A stretch of DNA of 12,733 nucleotides, from NCBI GenBank assembly GCA_964456525.1, contig CAYWAP010000046.1:1-12733 (forward strand), written 5' to 3'. Below the pieces are notes generated by a model that was not told where the DNA came from, did no database searches, and saw only the letters and a program-made list of their open reading frames with translations. Position 1 is the first letter of the stretch; each line of letters begins with the position of its first letter. Source of the stretch: Onthomonas sp964456525 (GTDB taxonomy: Bacteria > Bacillota > Clostridia > Oscillospirales > Oscillospiraceae). This document shows positions 1 through 7,730 of this stretch, one piece after another. The position numbers and the translations under genes were made by a program.

Positions 1-909
1 TCGGACAACGGCTCGATTTACGCCCTGCCCAAAGATCATGACACCATCGCCCTGTTGTACAACAAGGCCATCTTTGACGAGTACGGCCTGGACTATCCGG
101 ACGAGACCTGGACCTGGGAAGATGTGTATGAGGCGGCAGCCACCATCACCGAGGCCTCCGGCGGCGATGTCTATGGTTACGCTCTGAACACCTCCAACAA
201 CCAGGACGGCTGGTACAACATCGTCGAGGCTTATGGCGCTTCGATCATCACCGACGACCATACGGACACGGAGCTGGACTCTGACACGGCCAAGGAAGCC
301 ATGGAATTCGTCCGCAAGCTGCTGACGGTTTCCGCATCTCAGACCACTGTCGCAGAGACCGGCACGGAATCCCTGTTCACTTCCGGCAAGACTGCCATGA
401 TTACCCAGGGCTCCTGGATGATCAATTCCTTCTACACGGCTGAGAACTCGGACGATTACGCATGGGCGATCATGCCTTATGTGGACGTGAACGGCGACGG
501 CGAGTGCCAGCAGGAAGAGCGCGTCTCCTGCTACAACGGCCTGGGCTGGGCGGCCTCCGCGGACACTGAGGATCCCGAAGCTGCGTGGAGCCTGATCTCC
601 TGGTTCTGCTCCGAAGAGGCGCAGATCGAGCAGGCTGAGCTGGGCATCACCATGGCCGGCATCGAAGGCATCTCCGACTCCTTCGCCAACGCCTTTGAGG
701 GCATGGACGTCTCCGCCTTCATCGACGTGGAAGAGGAAGGCACCCTGTTCTTCCGTCCTTACACCCGTAACACCACCGTCTGGGAAGACGCTATCCAGCA
801 GGAAGGCGGTTTCCTGGATGCCTGGCAGAATCCGGACGACGCAGACGCCATGGTTACGGCCTGTGAGAACGCGGCTCAAATCATCCGAGACGCCATTGCG
901 GCGGAATAA
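1..909 (+). CDS. sugar ABC transporter substrate-binding protein, copy 1 (5' partial)
   Basis: This is the C-terminal 302 residues of a family-1 (CUT1-type) extracellular solute-binding protein. The reading frame is open from base 1, so the true start, signal peptide and N-terminal lobe lie outside the window; an apparent internal TTG start at 55 is not the real start. It aligns without gaps to residues 150-451 of the next gene, with 48 differences in 302 residues by hand count (about 84 % identity). The differences cluster at 142-474, the middle of the binding protein. An EF-hand-like loop (D-x-N-x-D-G-x5-E) lies at 484-519. By family knowledge it captures an oligosaccharide outside the membrane and hands it to the permeases encoded downstream. 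The next gene starts 27 bases after its stop, so the two are probably co-transcribed. An alpha-galactoside ligand is inferred from the GH36 gene in the same locus. Confidence 0.93.
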   Translation, partial: SDNGSIYALPKDHDTIALLYNKAIFDEYGLDYPDETWTWEDVYEAAATITEASGGDVYGYALNTSNNQDGWYNIVEAYGASIITDDHTDTELDSDTAKEAMEFVRKLLTVSASQTTVAETGTESLFTSGKTAMITQGSWMINSFYTAENSDDYAWAIMPYVDVNGDGECQQEERVSCYNGLGWAASADTEDPEAAWSLISWFCSEEAQIEQAELGITMAGIEGISDSFANAFEGMDVSAFIDVEEEGTLFFRPYTRNTTVWEDAIQQEGGFLDAWQNPDDADAMVTACENAAQIIRDAIAAE

Positions 910-936
910 GATAAGATAAGAAAGGAAACAGGACAT

Positions 937-2292
937 ATGAAACTGAAAAAGCTTATTGCCCTGCTTCTGGCATTGGCGATGACGCTGGCCCTGGTTGCCT
1001 GCGGCAGCTCCAGCACCAGCGACTCCAGCGACAGCGATAGCGACGGCGGCACCACGACCACGGCTGGCGAGTATACCACCGATTCGCTCTCCGTCTACAT
1101 CTGGGACTCCAACCAGCTGGCTGGCGTGCAGGAGATCGCGGACGATTGGACCGAGATCAGCGGCGTCACGGTTAACGTTGAGGTCGTTGACTGGGACAAC
1201 TACTGGACGCTGCTGGAGGCCGGCGCTTCCGGCGGAACGCTGCCCGACGTGTTCTGGATGCACTCCAACACCTCCCAGATCTACATGGAAAATGACATGC
1301 TGCTGAATCTGGACGATTACATTGAGCGGGACGGCGTTGACACCTCCATCTACTATGAGGGCGTTCTGGATCTGTACACCCGTTCGGACAACGGCTCGAT
1401 TTACGCCCTGCCCAAGGATCACGACACCATCGCCCTGCTCTACAACAAGGCCATCTTTGACGAGTGCGGTCTGGATTATCCGGACGAGACCTGGACCTGG
1501 GAAGACGTGTATGAGGCAGCAGCCGCCATCACCGAGGCCACTGCTGACGATGTCTATGGCTTCGCTATGAACAGCTCCAACGGCCAGGACGGCTGGTACA
1601 ACATCGTTCAGTCCTATGGCGCTGAGGTCATCACCGAGGACCATTCGGACACGGAACTGGACTCTGACACGGCCAAGGAAGCCATGGAATTTGTCCGTCA
1701 GTTGCTGACGGTCTCCACCCCGCAGAGCGTTGTTTCGGAATCCGGCTCTGACTCCCTGTTCCTCTCCGGCAAGATCGGAATGTGCCTCATGGGCTCCTGG
1801 ATGATCAGCACCTTCTATGAGGCTGATGACGCGGACGATTACGCATGGTCGATCATTCCCTATGTGGACGTGAACGGCGACGGCGAGTGCCAGCAGGAAG
1901 AGCGTGCCTCCTGCTACAACGGCCTGGGCTGGGCGGCCTCCGCAGACACTGAGGATCCGGAAGCTGCGTGGAGCCTGATCTCCTACTTCTGCTCCGAAGA
2001 GGCGCAGATTAAGCAGGCTGAGCTGGGCGTCACCATGGCTGGCGTGGAAGGCATCTCCGACGTATTTGCCGACGCCTTTGAGGGCATGGACGTCTCCGCC
2101 TTCATCGACGTGGAAGAGGAAGGCACCCTGTTCTTCCGTCCTTACACCCGTAACACCACCGTCTGGGAAGACGCTATGGTACAGGAAGGCGGCTTCCTGG
2201 ATGCCTGGCAGAATCCGGACGACCCGGACGCCATGGTTACGGCCTGTGAGAACGCAGCACAGATCATCCGCGACGCTATCGCGGCGGAATAA
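937..2292 (+). CDS. sugar ABC transporter substrate-binding lipoprotein, copy 2
   Basis: This 451-residue protein is a complete CUT1-type extracellular sugar-binding lipoprotein. Residues 1-21 form a lipoprotein signal peptide (two lysine clusters, hydrophobic core) with lipobox LVAC and the lipidated cysteine at C22. A Ser/Asp/Gly/Thr-rich linker to about residue 45 follows, typical of a tether to the membrane. Family-like segments include GTLPDVFWM at 100-108 and ALPKDHDTIALLYNK at 157-171. An EF-hand-like loop occupies D311-E322. The start is set by AAAGGA at 921-926, ten bases before the ATG. The protein should capture sugar outside the cell and deliver it to the two permeases downstream. 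C177 and C283 are absent from copy 1, whereas C318, C326, C352 and C437 occur in both. The ligand is inferred from the neighbouring GH36 alpha-galactosidase; melibiose or raffinose-type sugars are plausible. Confidence 0.95.
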   Translation: MKLKKLIALLLALAMTLALVACGSSSTSDSSDSDSDGGTTTTAGEYTTDSLSVYIWDSNQLAGVQEIADDWTEISGVTVNVEVVDWDNYWTLLEAGASGGTLPDVFWMHSNTSQIYMENDMLLNLDDYIERDGVDTSIYYEGVLDLYTRSDNGSIYALPKDHDTIALLYNKAIFDECGLDYPDETWTWEDVYEAAAAITEATADDVYGFAMNSSNGQDGWYNIVQSYGAEVITEDHSDTELDSDTAKEAMEFVRQLLTVSTPQSVVSESGSDSLFLSGKIGMCLMGSWMISTFYEADDADDYAWSIIPYVDVNGDGECQQEERASCYNGLGWAASADTEDPEAAWSLISYFCSEEAQIKQAELGVTMAGVEGISDVFADAFEGMDVSAFIDVEEEGTLFFRPYTRNTTVWEDAMVQEGGFLDAWQNPDDPDAMVTACENAAQIIRDAIAAE

Positions 2293-2339
2293 GAAAGGTT
2301 CTCTATAGCTCCTAATTTACGCAATTAAAAACATCTTCA

Positions 2340-2377
2340 GGCGGGCCAGCAGCATGCCGGTTGGTCCGCCCTTTTTC
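2340..2377 (+). terminator. intrinsic terminator or attenuator between binding protein and permeases
   Basis: A 9-bp stem, GGCGGGCCA at 2340-2348 with TGGTCCGCC at 2362-2370 and one G-U pair, encloses a 13-nt loop and is followed by CTTTTTC. It sits right after the binding-protein gene. In this gene order such hairpins usually let only part of the transcription pass into the permease genes, so that binding protein is made in excess. That role is inferred here. Confidence 0.75.
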
Positions 2378-2407
2378 AAAAGCAAAAATTTGTGAACTTT
2401 TTAAGAA

Positions 2408-2426
2408 TATGCTTGGATTATGCTTG
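2408..2426. repeat. direct repeat TATGCTTG upstream of permease genes
   Basis: TATGCTTG occurs at 2408-2415 and again at 2419-2426, an 11-base period that places both copies on about the same face of the helix. The pair lies between the hairpin at 2340-2377 and the ribosome site at 2435-2442. It could be a regulator binding site or part of a promoter, but I see no convincing -35/-10 pair here. Confidence 0.35.
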
Positions 2427-2447
2427 TAATTTGTAAGGAGGGAGAGC

Positions 2448-3344
2448 ATGAAAAAGACAAAAAAGAAGATGACGGCGGCAGCAAAAAATGAGGCGATCTG
2501 GGGTCTTGCCTTTGTGGCGCCGACGATGCTGGGTCTGATCATCTTGAACTTTTATCCAGCGATCAATACCGTTTACCAATCCTTCTGCAAAACCGGCGAC
2601 TTCGGCAAAGGCAACACCTTTATTGGCCTTGCCAATTACCAGACCGTGCTCACGTCCAGCGAGACTTGGCGCTCTCTGTGGAATACTATTAAATATGCGA
2701 TTATCGAAGTGCCCTTTGGCGTGGTCATCGCCCTGATTCTGGCGGTGTTCCTGAACAAAAAGCTGGCGGGCACCTCTGCGTTCCGCACCATCTTCTTCCT
2801 GCCCATGGTCTGCGCGCCCGCCGCAGTGGCGATGGTCTGGAAGTGGCTGTATAACCAGCAGTTCGGCCTGATCAACAACATTCTGGGCCTCAACGTGGGC
2901 TGGATTTCCGACTCGCGAATCGCCTGGATTTCCGTGGCCGTGATCGGCGTGTGGTCCATCATCGGCTATAACATGGTTCTGTTTATCTCGGGCTTGCAGG
3001 AAATTCCCGGCGACTACTACGAGGCCGCGGAGATTGACGGCGCCACGGGGATTCGGCAGTTCTTTAACATCACCCTGCCCCTGCTCAGCCCCACCACCTT
3101 CTTTATCGTACAGACCCGTCTGATTGGCGCTCTCACCGTCTTTGACCTGATGTTCATGGTTATGGACAAGACCAATGCGGCACTGACCAGCGTCCAGTCC
3201 ATGGTTTACGTCTTCTACACCTACAGCTTTACCAACGGCAACCGGGGCTACGGCGCCGCGGTGGTCATCGTGCTGGTGATTTTCATCATGATTGTCACCG
3301 CCATCCTGCAGGCTTGTGAGAAGAAATTCGTGTTCTACAACTGA
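2448..3344 (+). CDS. sugar ABC transporter permease, MalF/MsmF type
   Basis: This 298-residue integral membrane protein is one of two permease subunits of a CUT1 sugar importer. About six hydrophobic segments can be read near residues 16-38, 82-102, 113-133, 160-181, 212-232 and 266-288. The cytoplasmic EAA loop that docks the ATPase is clear at E192 onward (EAAEIDGATGIRQFF...LPL). The N-terminus is lysine-rich, as expected for an inside-facing end. The start is supported by AAGGAGGG at 2435-2442, five bases before the ATG. The second permease follows after an 18-base gap, and the usual pairing of these two subunit types indicates a heterodimeric channel. No ATP-binding subunit is encoded in the window. 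Substrate specificity cannot be read from the permease; alpha-galactosides are inferred from context. Confidence 0.95.
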   Translation: MKKTKKKMTAAAKNEAIWGLAFVAPTMLGLIILNFYPAINTVYQSFCKTGDFGKGNTFIGLANYQTVLTSSETWRSLWNTIKYAIIEVPFGVVIALILAVFLNKKLAGTSAFRTIFFLPMVCAPAAVAMVWKWLYNQQFGLINNILGLNVGWISDSRIAWISVAVIGVWSIIGYNMVLFISGLQEIPGDYYEAAEIDGATGIRQFFNITLPLLSPTTFFIVQTRLIGALTVFDLMFMVMDKTNAALTSVQSMVYVFYTYSFTNGNRGYGAAVVIVLVIFIMIVTAILQACEKKFVFYN

Positions 3345-3362
3345 GAAAGGGGGAAATGATTT

Positions 3363-4205
3363 ATGGAAAGCGCCCGTACAAGAGCTCTTGTGAGTAAAGT
3401 TGTTATCTACATCATTTTGATCATTATGGCGTTTATCATGCTCGTCCCCTTTGCGTGGATGATTCTGACCGCCTTGAAGACCAATCAGGAGGCCATCTCC
3501 GTCAGCCCCTTCTACATTTTGCCGCAGAGCGGATGGCACTGGGAGACCTTCGCCACGGTTTGGAAAAGCTATAACTTCATCGTACTGTATAAGAATACCC
3601 TGCTGATGATTTTCTGGCGCGTGGTTTGCGCCTGCCTGACCGCCACCATGGCCGGTTACGCCTTTGGCCGTCTGCGCTTCCCCGGCAAGAAAATCCTCTT
3701 TGCCCTGGTTCTGATCCAGATGATGATCCCCTCTACGATCTTCATCATTCCCCAGTACGTCATGGTTTCCCAGCTGGGCTGGCTGAATACCACCGCCGGT
3801 CTGGTCTTCCCCGGCGTCGTCACGGCATTTGGCACCTACCTCCTGAAGACCGGTTATCAGAACCTGCCTAAGGACATGGAGGAGGCCGCCGGAATGGACG
3901 GCTGCAACATCGGCCAGAAGTTCCTGCTGATTATGATGCCGCTGACCCGTTCCTCCATGGTTTCGCTGGGCATCTTCACGGCCCTGTTCGCCTTTAAGGA
4001 TCTGATGTGGCCCATGATCGTCTGCACCAGCACCTCGACGACCACGCTGGCGGCCGGTCTGGCAAAGGCCCAGGGACAGTATGGCAGCGATTACCCCGAG
4101 ATGATGGCCTCGGCCTGTCTGGCGATCATCCCCATGGTGGTCATCTATCTGATTTTCCAGAAGCAGTTCGTGGAAGGCATTGCGACCTCCGGCGGCAAGC
4201 TGTAA
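3363..4205 (+). CDS. sugar ABC transporter permease, MalG/MsmG type
   Basis: This 280-residue membrane protein is the second permease subunit of the same CUT1 importer. Hydrophobic segments appear near residues 13-36, 76-99, 110-134, 142-160, 197-216 and 247-267. The EAA motif is at E174 (EAAGMDGCNIGQKFLLIMMPL), the docking site for the ATPase. The C-terminus (EGIATSGGKL) resembles the family's usual ending. AAAGGGGG at 3346-3353 places the start at the ATG at 3363; an ATG at 3356 is out of frame. It should form a heterodimer with the preceding permease. A strong terminator follows at 4258-4290, so the transport genes and the regulator-enzyme genes are probably at least partly separate transcripts. 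Confidence 0.95.
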   Translation: MESARTRALVSKVVIYIILIIMAFIMLVPFAWMILTALKTNQEAISVSPFYILPQSGWHWETFATVWKSYNFIVLYKNTLLMIFWRVVCACLTATMAGYAFGRLRFPGKKILFALVLIQMMIPSTIFIIPQYVMVSQLGWLNTTAGLVFPGVVTAFGTYLLKTGYQNLPKDMEEAAGMDGCNIGQKFLLIMMPLTRSSMVSLGIFTALFAFKDLMWPMIVCTSTSTTTLAAGLAKAQGQYGSDYPEMMASACLAIIPMVVIYLIFQKQFVEGIATSGGKL

Positions 4206-4257
4206 GGAACTTCCTGTTTGCGTAAAAACGGGTGGATTTGACCCAAATGCAGAAGGC

Positions 4258-4290
4258 GCGGGGTCGTCAAAGGATGACCCCGCCCTTTTT
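4258..4290 (+). terminator. strong intrinsic terminator after the permeases
   Basis: An 11-bp stem, GCGGGGTCGTC at 4258-4268 with GATGACCCCGC at 4273-4283 and one G-U pair, closes a 4-nt AAAG loop and is followed by CCTTTTT. This is a textbook rho-independent terminator ending the transport genes. Confidence 0.92.
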
Positions 4291-4317
4291 CGCAAAAAGT
4301 GATATAGGTGATATAAT
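4289..4317 (+). promoter_or_regulatory. candidate promoter of the AraC-type regulator and alpha-galactosidase
   Basis: A perfect -10 hexamer TATAAT at 4312-4317 lies 17 bases after TTCGCA at 4289-4294, which matches four of six bases of the -35 consensus. The -35 overlaps the T-tract of the preceding terminator. The surroundings are AT-rich (a TGATATA repeat at 4300 and 4309). A start near 4324 would leave a leader of roughly 135 bases before the regulator gene. Confidence 0.5.
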
Positions 4318-4447
4318 ATAATATGATGATTACAGGTCTGGATGGAGGATGCTTAGAAGATACGGGATTGGTTGGCAGCGGAAAGGGTATGGCAGTTCAG
4401 AGCGGTGCGGGAGGCGCACTGTTTTGAAGTGCCATGCCGGGAAAGAC

Positions 4448-4452
4448 AAGGA
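4448..4452 (+). promoter_or_regulatory. ribosome binding site deciding the AraC-type regulator start
   Basis: AAGGA ends eight bases before the ATG at 4461. The in-frame ATG at 4434, nine codons earlier, has no Shine-Dalgarno sequence before it, so 4461 is preferred. Confidence 0.7.
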
Positions 4453-4460
4453 ATTGGGCT

Positions 4461-5417
4461 ATGGATGATAAAACTTTTGACTTCTTCAAAACGAACCGGT
4501 ATACCTGTATGCGCATGCGATACAGCCAGAAGCAGACGGAAGAAATTTATATGACCCTCTGCGGGGTGGAGCACTGCGTTGCCAATCAAACCTTTGGGCC
4601 GATTGTCCGGGAGGAATACCATCTCCACGCCATCCTCTCCGGCAAAGGGACGGTGGAGGTGGACGGAAAAACCCAGCAGATCCATAGAAAGCAGCTGTTC
4701 CTGGTCAAACCGGGGGAGATGACCAGCTACCAGGCGGACGAGGAAGACCCCTGGTGCTACTGCTGGCTGAGCTTCGCCGGCACCAACGCCAAATATTATA
4801 TGGATGCCGCCGGGTTTACCAACGGCGTCAATGTCCGCAACTGCTATGTGGACCCCCAGGAGTTTTTAATTTTGATCCAACGCCTGCTGGAGTATACCGA
4901 GGTGAATGTGGCCTGCGATCTGCGCCGGCTGGGAATTTCCCTGGAATATCTCGCGCTGGCCGTGGAGTCCAACACCATGAATGAACATGCCATACACCAC
5001 CATGCCTACTCGCCGGACGTCTATGTGCGCCACGCGCTGGACTTTATCCGGATGAATTACGAAACCGCCAAGGTCAATGACATTGCCAAATACATTGGAA
5101 TCAACCGGAGTTACCTCACCAATATCTTTAAAAAGAAGATGGGGATCTCCCCCCAGGAGTATTTGCTGCAATACCGGTTGAACATGGGCCGCCAGCTGCT
5201 GCTGACGACGGACCTCTCCATTCAGGACGTGGCGCAGAAAATCGGCTATGAAAACCCATTGACCTTTTCCAAGATGTTCAAAAATGCCTACGGCGTCAGC
5301 CCCCGGAACTACCGCCTGCGGGAACGGGAGACGGACGGAGAGGGGAACCTCCTTCCGGCGGCGCTGGAGGAACCGGCCGCCGATGCTGAGGACGAAGCAG
5401 CAGAGACGGAGACATAA
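4461..5417 (+). CDS. AraC-family transcriptional regulator, MsmR/RafR-like
   Basis: A 318-residue AraC/XylS-family regulator. An N-terminal cupin-type sugar-sensing domain spans about residues 35-105, including the HAILSGKGTVEVDGK...LVKPGE pattern at 56-85. The C-terminal double helix-turn-helix follows: first helix region about 205-226 (VNDIAKYIGINRSYLTNIFKKK) and second about 252-278 (LSIQDVAQKIGYENPLTFSKMFK), then the family ending GVSPRNYR. The last 32 or so residues are an acidic Ala/Glu/Asp-rich tail that is not part of the usual fold. The gene lies 33 bases before the GH36 gene and downstream of the transporter, matching the common layout of galactoside loci where such a protein activates transport and hydrolase genes when the sugar is present. 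That role is inferred; the operator is not established. Confidence 0.93.
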   Translation: MDDKTFDFFKTNRYTCMRMRYSQKQTEEIYMTLCGVEHCVANQTFGPIVREEYHLHAILSGKGTVEVDGKTQQIHRKQLFLVKPGEMTSYQADEEDPWCYCWLSFAGTNAKYYMDAAGFTNGVNVRNCYVDPQEFLILIQRLLEYTEVNVACDLRRLGISLEYLALAVESNTMNEHAIHHHAYSPDVYVRHALDFIRMNYETAKVNDIAKYIGINRSYLTNIFKKKMGISPQEYLLQYRLNMGRQLLLTTDLSIQDVAQKIGYENPLTFSKMFKNAYGVSPRNYRLRERETDGEGNLLPAALEEPAADAEDEAAETET

Positions 5418-5450
5418 AGGACAATCAAACCGGATGGGAGCGTGTAAAAC

Positions 5451-7655
5451 ATGAGTATTCTTTACCAGGAAGAAAATCGCGTGCTGACCCTGAACACCAA
5501 ACATGCCACGTATCAGATGCGGGTGGATCAGCACAATTTCCTCCACCATGTCTATTATGGGCGCAGAGTGGGGAACGCCGACCTGAGCTATAGCTACGCC
5601 AGCTATGACCGGGGCTTTTCCGGAAACCCCTATGCCCTGCAAGACGACCGTACTTTCTCCCTGGACACGATGCCCCAGGAGTATACCAGTTTCGGGGTGG
5701 GAGATTTCCGCGTCAACTGCCTGTCCGTCATCAACGGGGACGGCAGTTATGGCGCCGACTTCCGCTATGTCAGCCACAAAATCTATGACGGCAAGTACAG
5801 CATCCCCCAGATGCCCGCCGTCTATGACAACGGGGGAGAGGCTCAGACCCTGGAAATCACCATGATGGACCCGGTCACCCGCCTGGGCATCCGCCTGTAT
5901 TACGGCGTGTTTGAGGAGCAGGACGTCATCACTCGGACCGTGGAGGTCTTCAACAGCGGACAGGAAACGGTCAAGCTGGAAAAAGCGGCTTCGCTGTGCA
6001 TGGATATGCCCTTTGGCAAATGGGATATGGTTCATTTTCATGGCCGCCACTGCATGGAGCGGCAGATGGAGCGCACGCCGCTGATTCACTCCATCCAGAC
6101 CATTGCCTCCAAGCGGGGGCAGAGCAGCCACCACCACAACCCCTTTATCATCCTCTGCGACCATGAGGCCAACGAGGACTTTGGGGATTGCTACGGCTTT
6201 ATGTTCGTCTATTCCGGCAACCACAAGACGGAGATCGAGGTGGACCAGCTGGAGAATACCCGGGTTGTCATGGGCATTCATGACGCACAGTTTTTGTGGA
6301 AATTGGAGCCGGGGGAGAGCTTCCACGCCCCGGAGGTCATCCTGTCCTACAGCTATCAGGGCTTCACCGGGCTGAGCCACAATTATCACGATATTTTGCG
6401 CCACAACGTCTGCCGCGGCAAGTACAAGCTGGCGCGCCGGCCCATCCTGATTAACAACTGGGAGGCCACGTACTTCGACTTTAACACGGATAAGCTGCTC
6501 CAGATCGCCCGTCAGGCCGCAGAGCTGGGGGTGGAGATGCTGGTCATGGATGACGGCTGGTTTGGCAAGCGGGACAGCGACACCTCCGGTCTGGGCGACT
6601 GGTTTGTCAACGAAAAGAAGCTGCCCGGCGGCCTGTCCCCGCTGATTGAGCAGGTCAACGCCATGGGGCTGAAGTTCGGCATCTGGATTGAGCCGGAGAT
6701 GGTCAGCGAAGATTCCGACCTGTACCGCGCACACCCGGACTGGGCCTATTCCGCACCCAACCGGGCCCCCATGGTGGGCAGAAACCAGCTGGTTCTGGAT
6801 ATGTCCCGGCAGGATGTCCGCGATTACCTCTATGACTGCATTTCGGAGCTGCTGAAAAACAATCACATTGAATATGTCAAGTGGGATATGAACCGCTCGC
6901 TCTCGGACGTCTACTCCTATTGCATGCCCCGGGAGCGCCAGGGGGAGATCAGCCACCGCTTTGTGCTCGGCAGTTATGAGCTGATGGAGCGGCTGACCAC
7001 CAACTTCCCGGATGTCATGATCGAGGGCTGTGCGGGAGGCGGCGGCCGGTTTGACGCCGGTATCCTGTACTATTCCCCTCAGATCTGGTGCTCGGATGAC
7101 ACAGATCCCATTATGCGGATTAAAATCCAATACGGCACCTCTTTCGGCTATCCGGTTTCCAGTATGGGCGCGCACGTCTCCGCCTCCCCCAACCATCAGA
7201 CGGGACGGACCACTTCCCTGCACACCCGGGGCGTTGTGGCCATGTCCGGCACCTTCGGCTATGAGTTGGATTTGAATACGCTGAGCGATAAGGAGAAAGA
7301 GGAAGTCAAGGGCCAGATTGCGGACTTCAAGAAATATTACTGGCTGATTCAGGACGGCCTGTATTACCGTCTGACCGACGCCATGGGGGAAAACTTCTAT
7401 GACGCATGGCAATTTGTGGCCAGGGATGGGAGTGAAACCCTGGTGAATATGGTTGTCAACCGTCCCCAGCCCAACTCCGCGCTGGTTCATGTCCGCCTCA
7501 AGGGACTGGACCCAGACGGACTCTACCAGATCGACGGCAAGGGGAGACAATACCTGGGCGCTGCCCTGATGTATGGCGGCTATACGTTCCCGCTGCTCTG
7601 GGGAGACTATCCCAGCATGCAGGTACACTTTATCCGGGTCGGCGAGAAAAATTGA
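5451..7655 (+). CDS. alpha-galactosidase, glycoside hydrolase family 36
   Basis: This 734-residue enzyme hydrolyses terminal alpha-1,6-galactose from melibiose, raffinose and related sugars with retention of configuration. Its length fits bacterial GH36 tetrameric enzymes. An N-terminal beta domain (about 1-330), a TIM barrel (about 330-650) and a C-terminal beta domain can be assigned by motif order. Key residues are the DDGWF motif at D367-D368, the nucleophile D479 in YVKWDMNRS, the CxGGGGRFD motif from C527, and the acid/base D549 in WCSDDTD. All are offset by one from the numbers known for Geobacillus AgaB. There is no signal peptide, so it acts in the cytoplasm on imported sugar. GGGAG at 5436-5440, ten bases upstream, supports the start. 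It probably shares a transcript with the regulator. Confidence 0.96.
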   Translation: MSILYQEENRVLTLNTKHATYQMRVDQHNFLHHVYYGRRVGNADLSYSYASYDRGFSGNPYALQDDRTFSLDTMPQEYTSFGVGDFRVNCLSVINGDGSYGADFRYVSHKIYDGKYSIPQMPAVYDNGGEAQTLEITMMDPVTRLGIRLYYGVFEEQDVITRTVEVFNSGQETVKLEKAASLCMDMPFGKWDMVHFHGRHCMERQMERTPLIHSIQTIASKRGQSSHHHNPFIILCDHEANEDFGDCYGFMFVYSGNHKTEIEVDQLENTRVVMGIHDAQFLWKLEPGESFHAPEVILSYSYQGFTGLSHNYHDILRHNVCRGKYKLARRPILINNWEATYFDFNTDKLLQIARQAAELGVEMLVMDDGWFGKRDSDTSGLGDWFVNEKKLPGGLSPLIEQVNAMGLKFGIWIEPEMVSEDSDLYRAHPDWAYSAPNRAPMVGRNQLVLDMSRQDVRDYLYDCISELLKNNHIEYVKWDMNRSLSDVYSYCMPRERQGEISHRFVLGSYELMERLTTNFPDVMIEGCAGGGGRFDAGILYYSPQIWCSDDTDPIMRIKIQYGTSFGYPVSSMGAHVSASPNHQTGRTTSLHTRGVVAMSGTFGYELDLNTLSDKEKEEVKGQIADFKKYYWLIQDGLYYRLTDAMGENFYDAWQFVARDGSETLVNMVVNRPQPNSALVHVRLKGLDPDGLYQIDGKGRQYLGAALMYGGYTFPLLWGDYPSMQVHFIRVGEKN

Positions 7656-7667
7656 GAATCTCTGGGG

Positions 7668-7703
7668 TTCCCGTGCTCACCGGCTGAGCACGGGAATTTC
7701 TAT
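7668..7703 (+). terminator. hairpin terminator after the alpha-galactosidase
   Basis: A perfect 12-bp stem, TTCCCGTGCTCA at 7668-7679 with TGAGCACGGGAA at 7685-7696, has a 5-nt loop. The following tail TTTCTAT is only partly U-rich, so it may terminate incompletely or mainly protect the 3' end. Readthrough would supply the two genes that follow, for which I see no clear promoter. Confidence 0.7.
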
Positions 7704-7730
7704 GTATTTCGAAAAAAGGAGTAAATTGCT

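Larger units (their letters stand above)
1..2292. repeat. tandem gene duplication of the binding protein (1-909 versus 1384-2292)
   Basis: The two stretches align with a constant offset of 1383 bases and no gaps. Identity is very high at both ends and lower in the middle. For example, 689-794 is identical to 2072-2177 over 106 bases, including synonymous positions, whereas codons in 142-474 carry 37 of the 48 amino-acid differences. This pattern fits an old duplication whose ends were homogenised by gene conversion, or selection for divergence in the middle. Confidence 0.95.

Noticed and set aside
55..57. TTG at 55 as a start codon for the first binding protein
   Set aside because: The frame is open to base 1 and the alignment with copy 2 continues to the window edge, so the gene is cut by the window and not started here.
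2418..4295. 625-codon minus-strand open frame opposite both permeases
   Set aside because: Its composition is skewed to His, Asp, Gly and Gln, there is no family resemblance, and the plus-strand permeases with EAA motifs explain the region.
4349..4468. Forty-codon upstream frame whose stop overlaps the AraC-type regulator start
   Set aside because: The only Shine-Dalgarno-like sequence (GGAGG at 4344-4348) touches the ATG with no spacing, and the peptide has no notable feature, so translation is unlikely.
4866..7628. Very long open frame (920 codons) on the minus strand, opposite the regulator and alpha-galactosidase genes
   Set aside because: It lies opposite two unmistakable genes, its translation shows no recognisable domain and is rich in His, Gln, Val and Gly as expected of a GC-rich antisense frame, and no ribosome site or promoter supports it.
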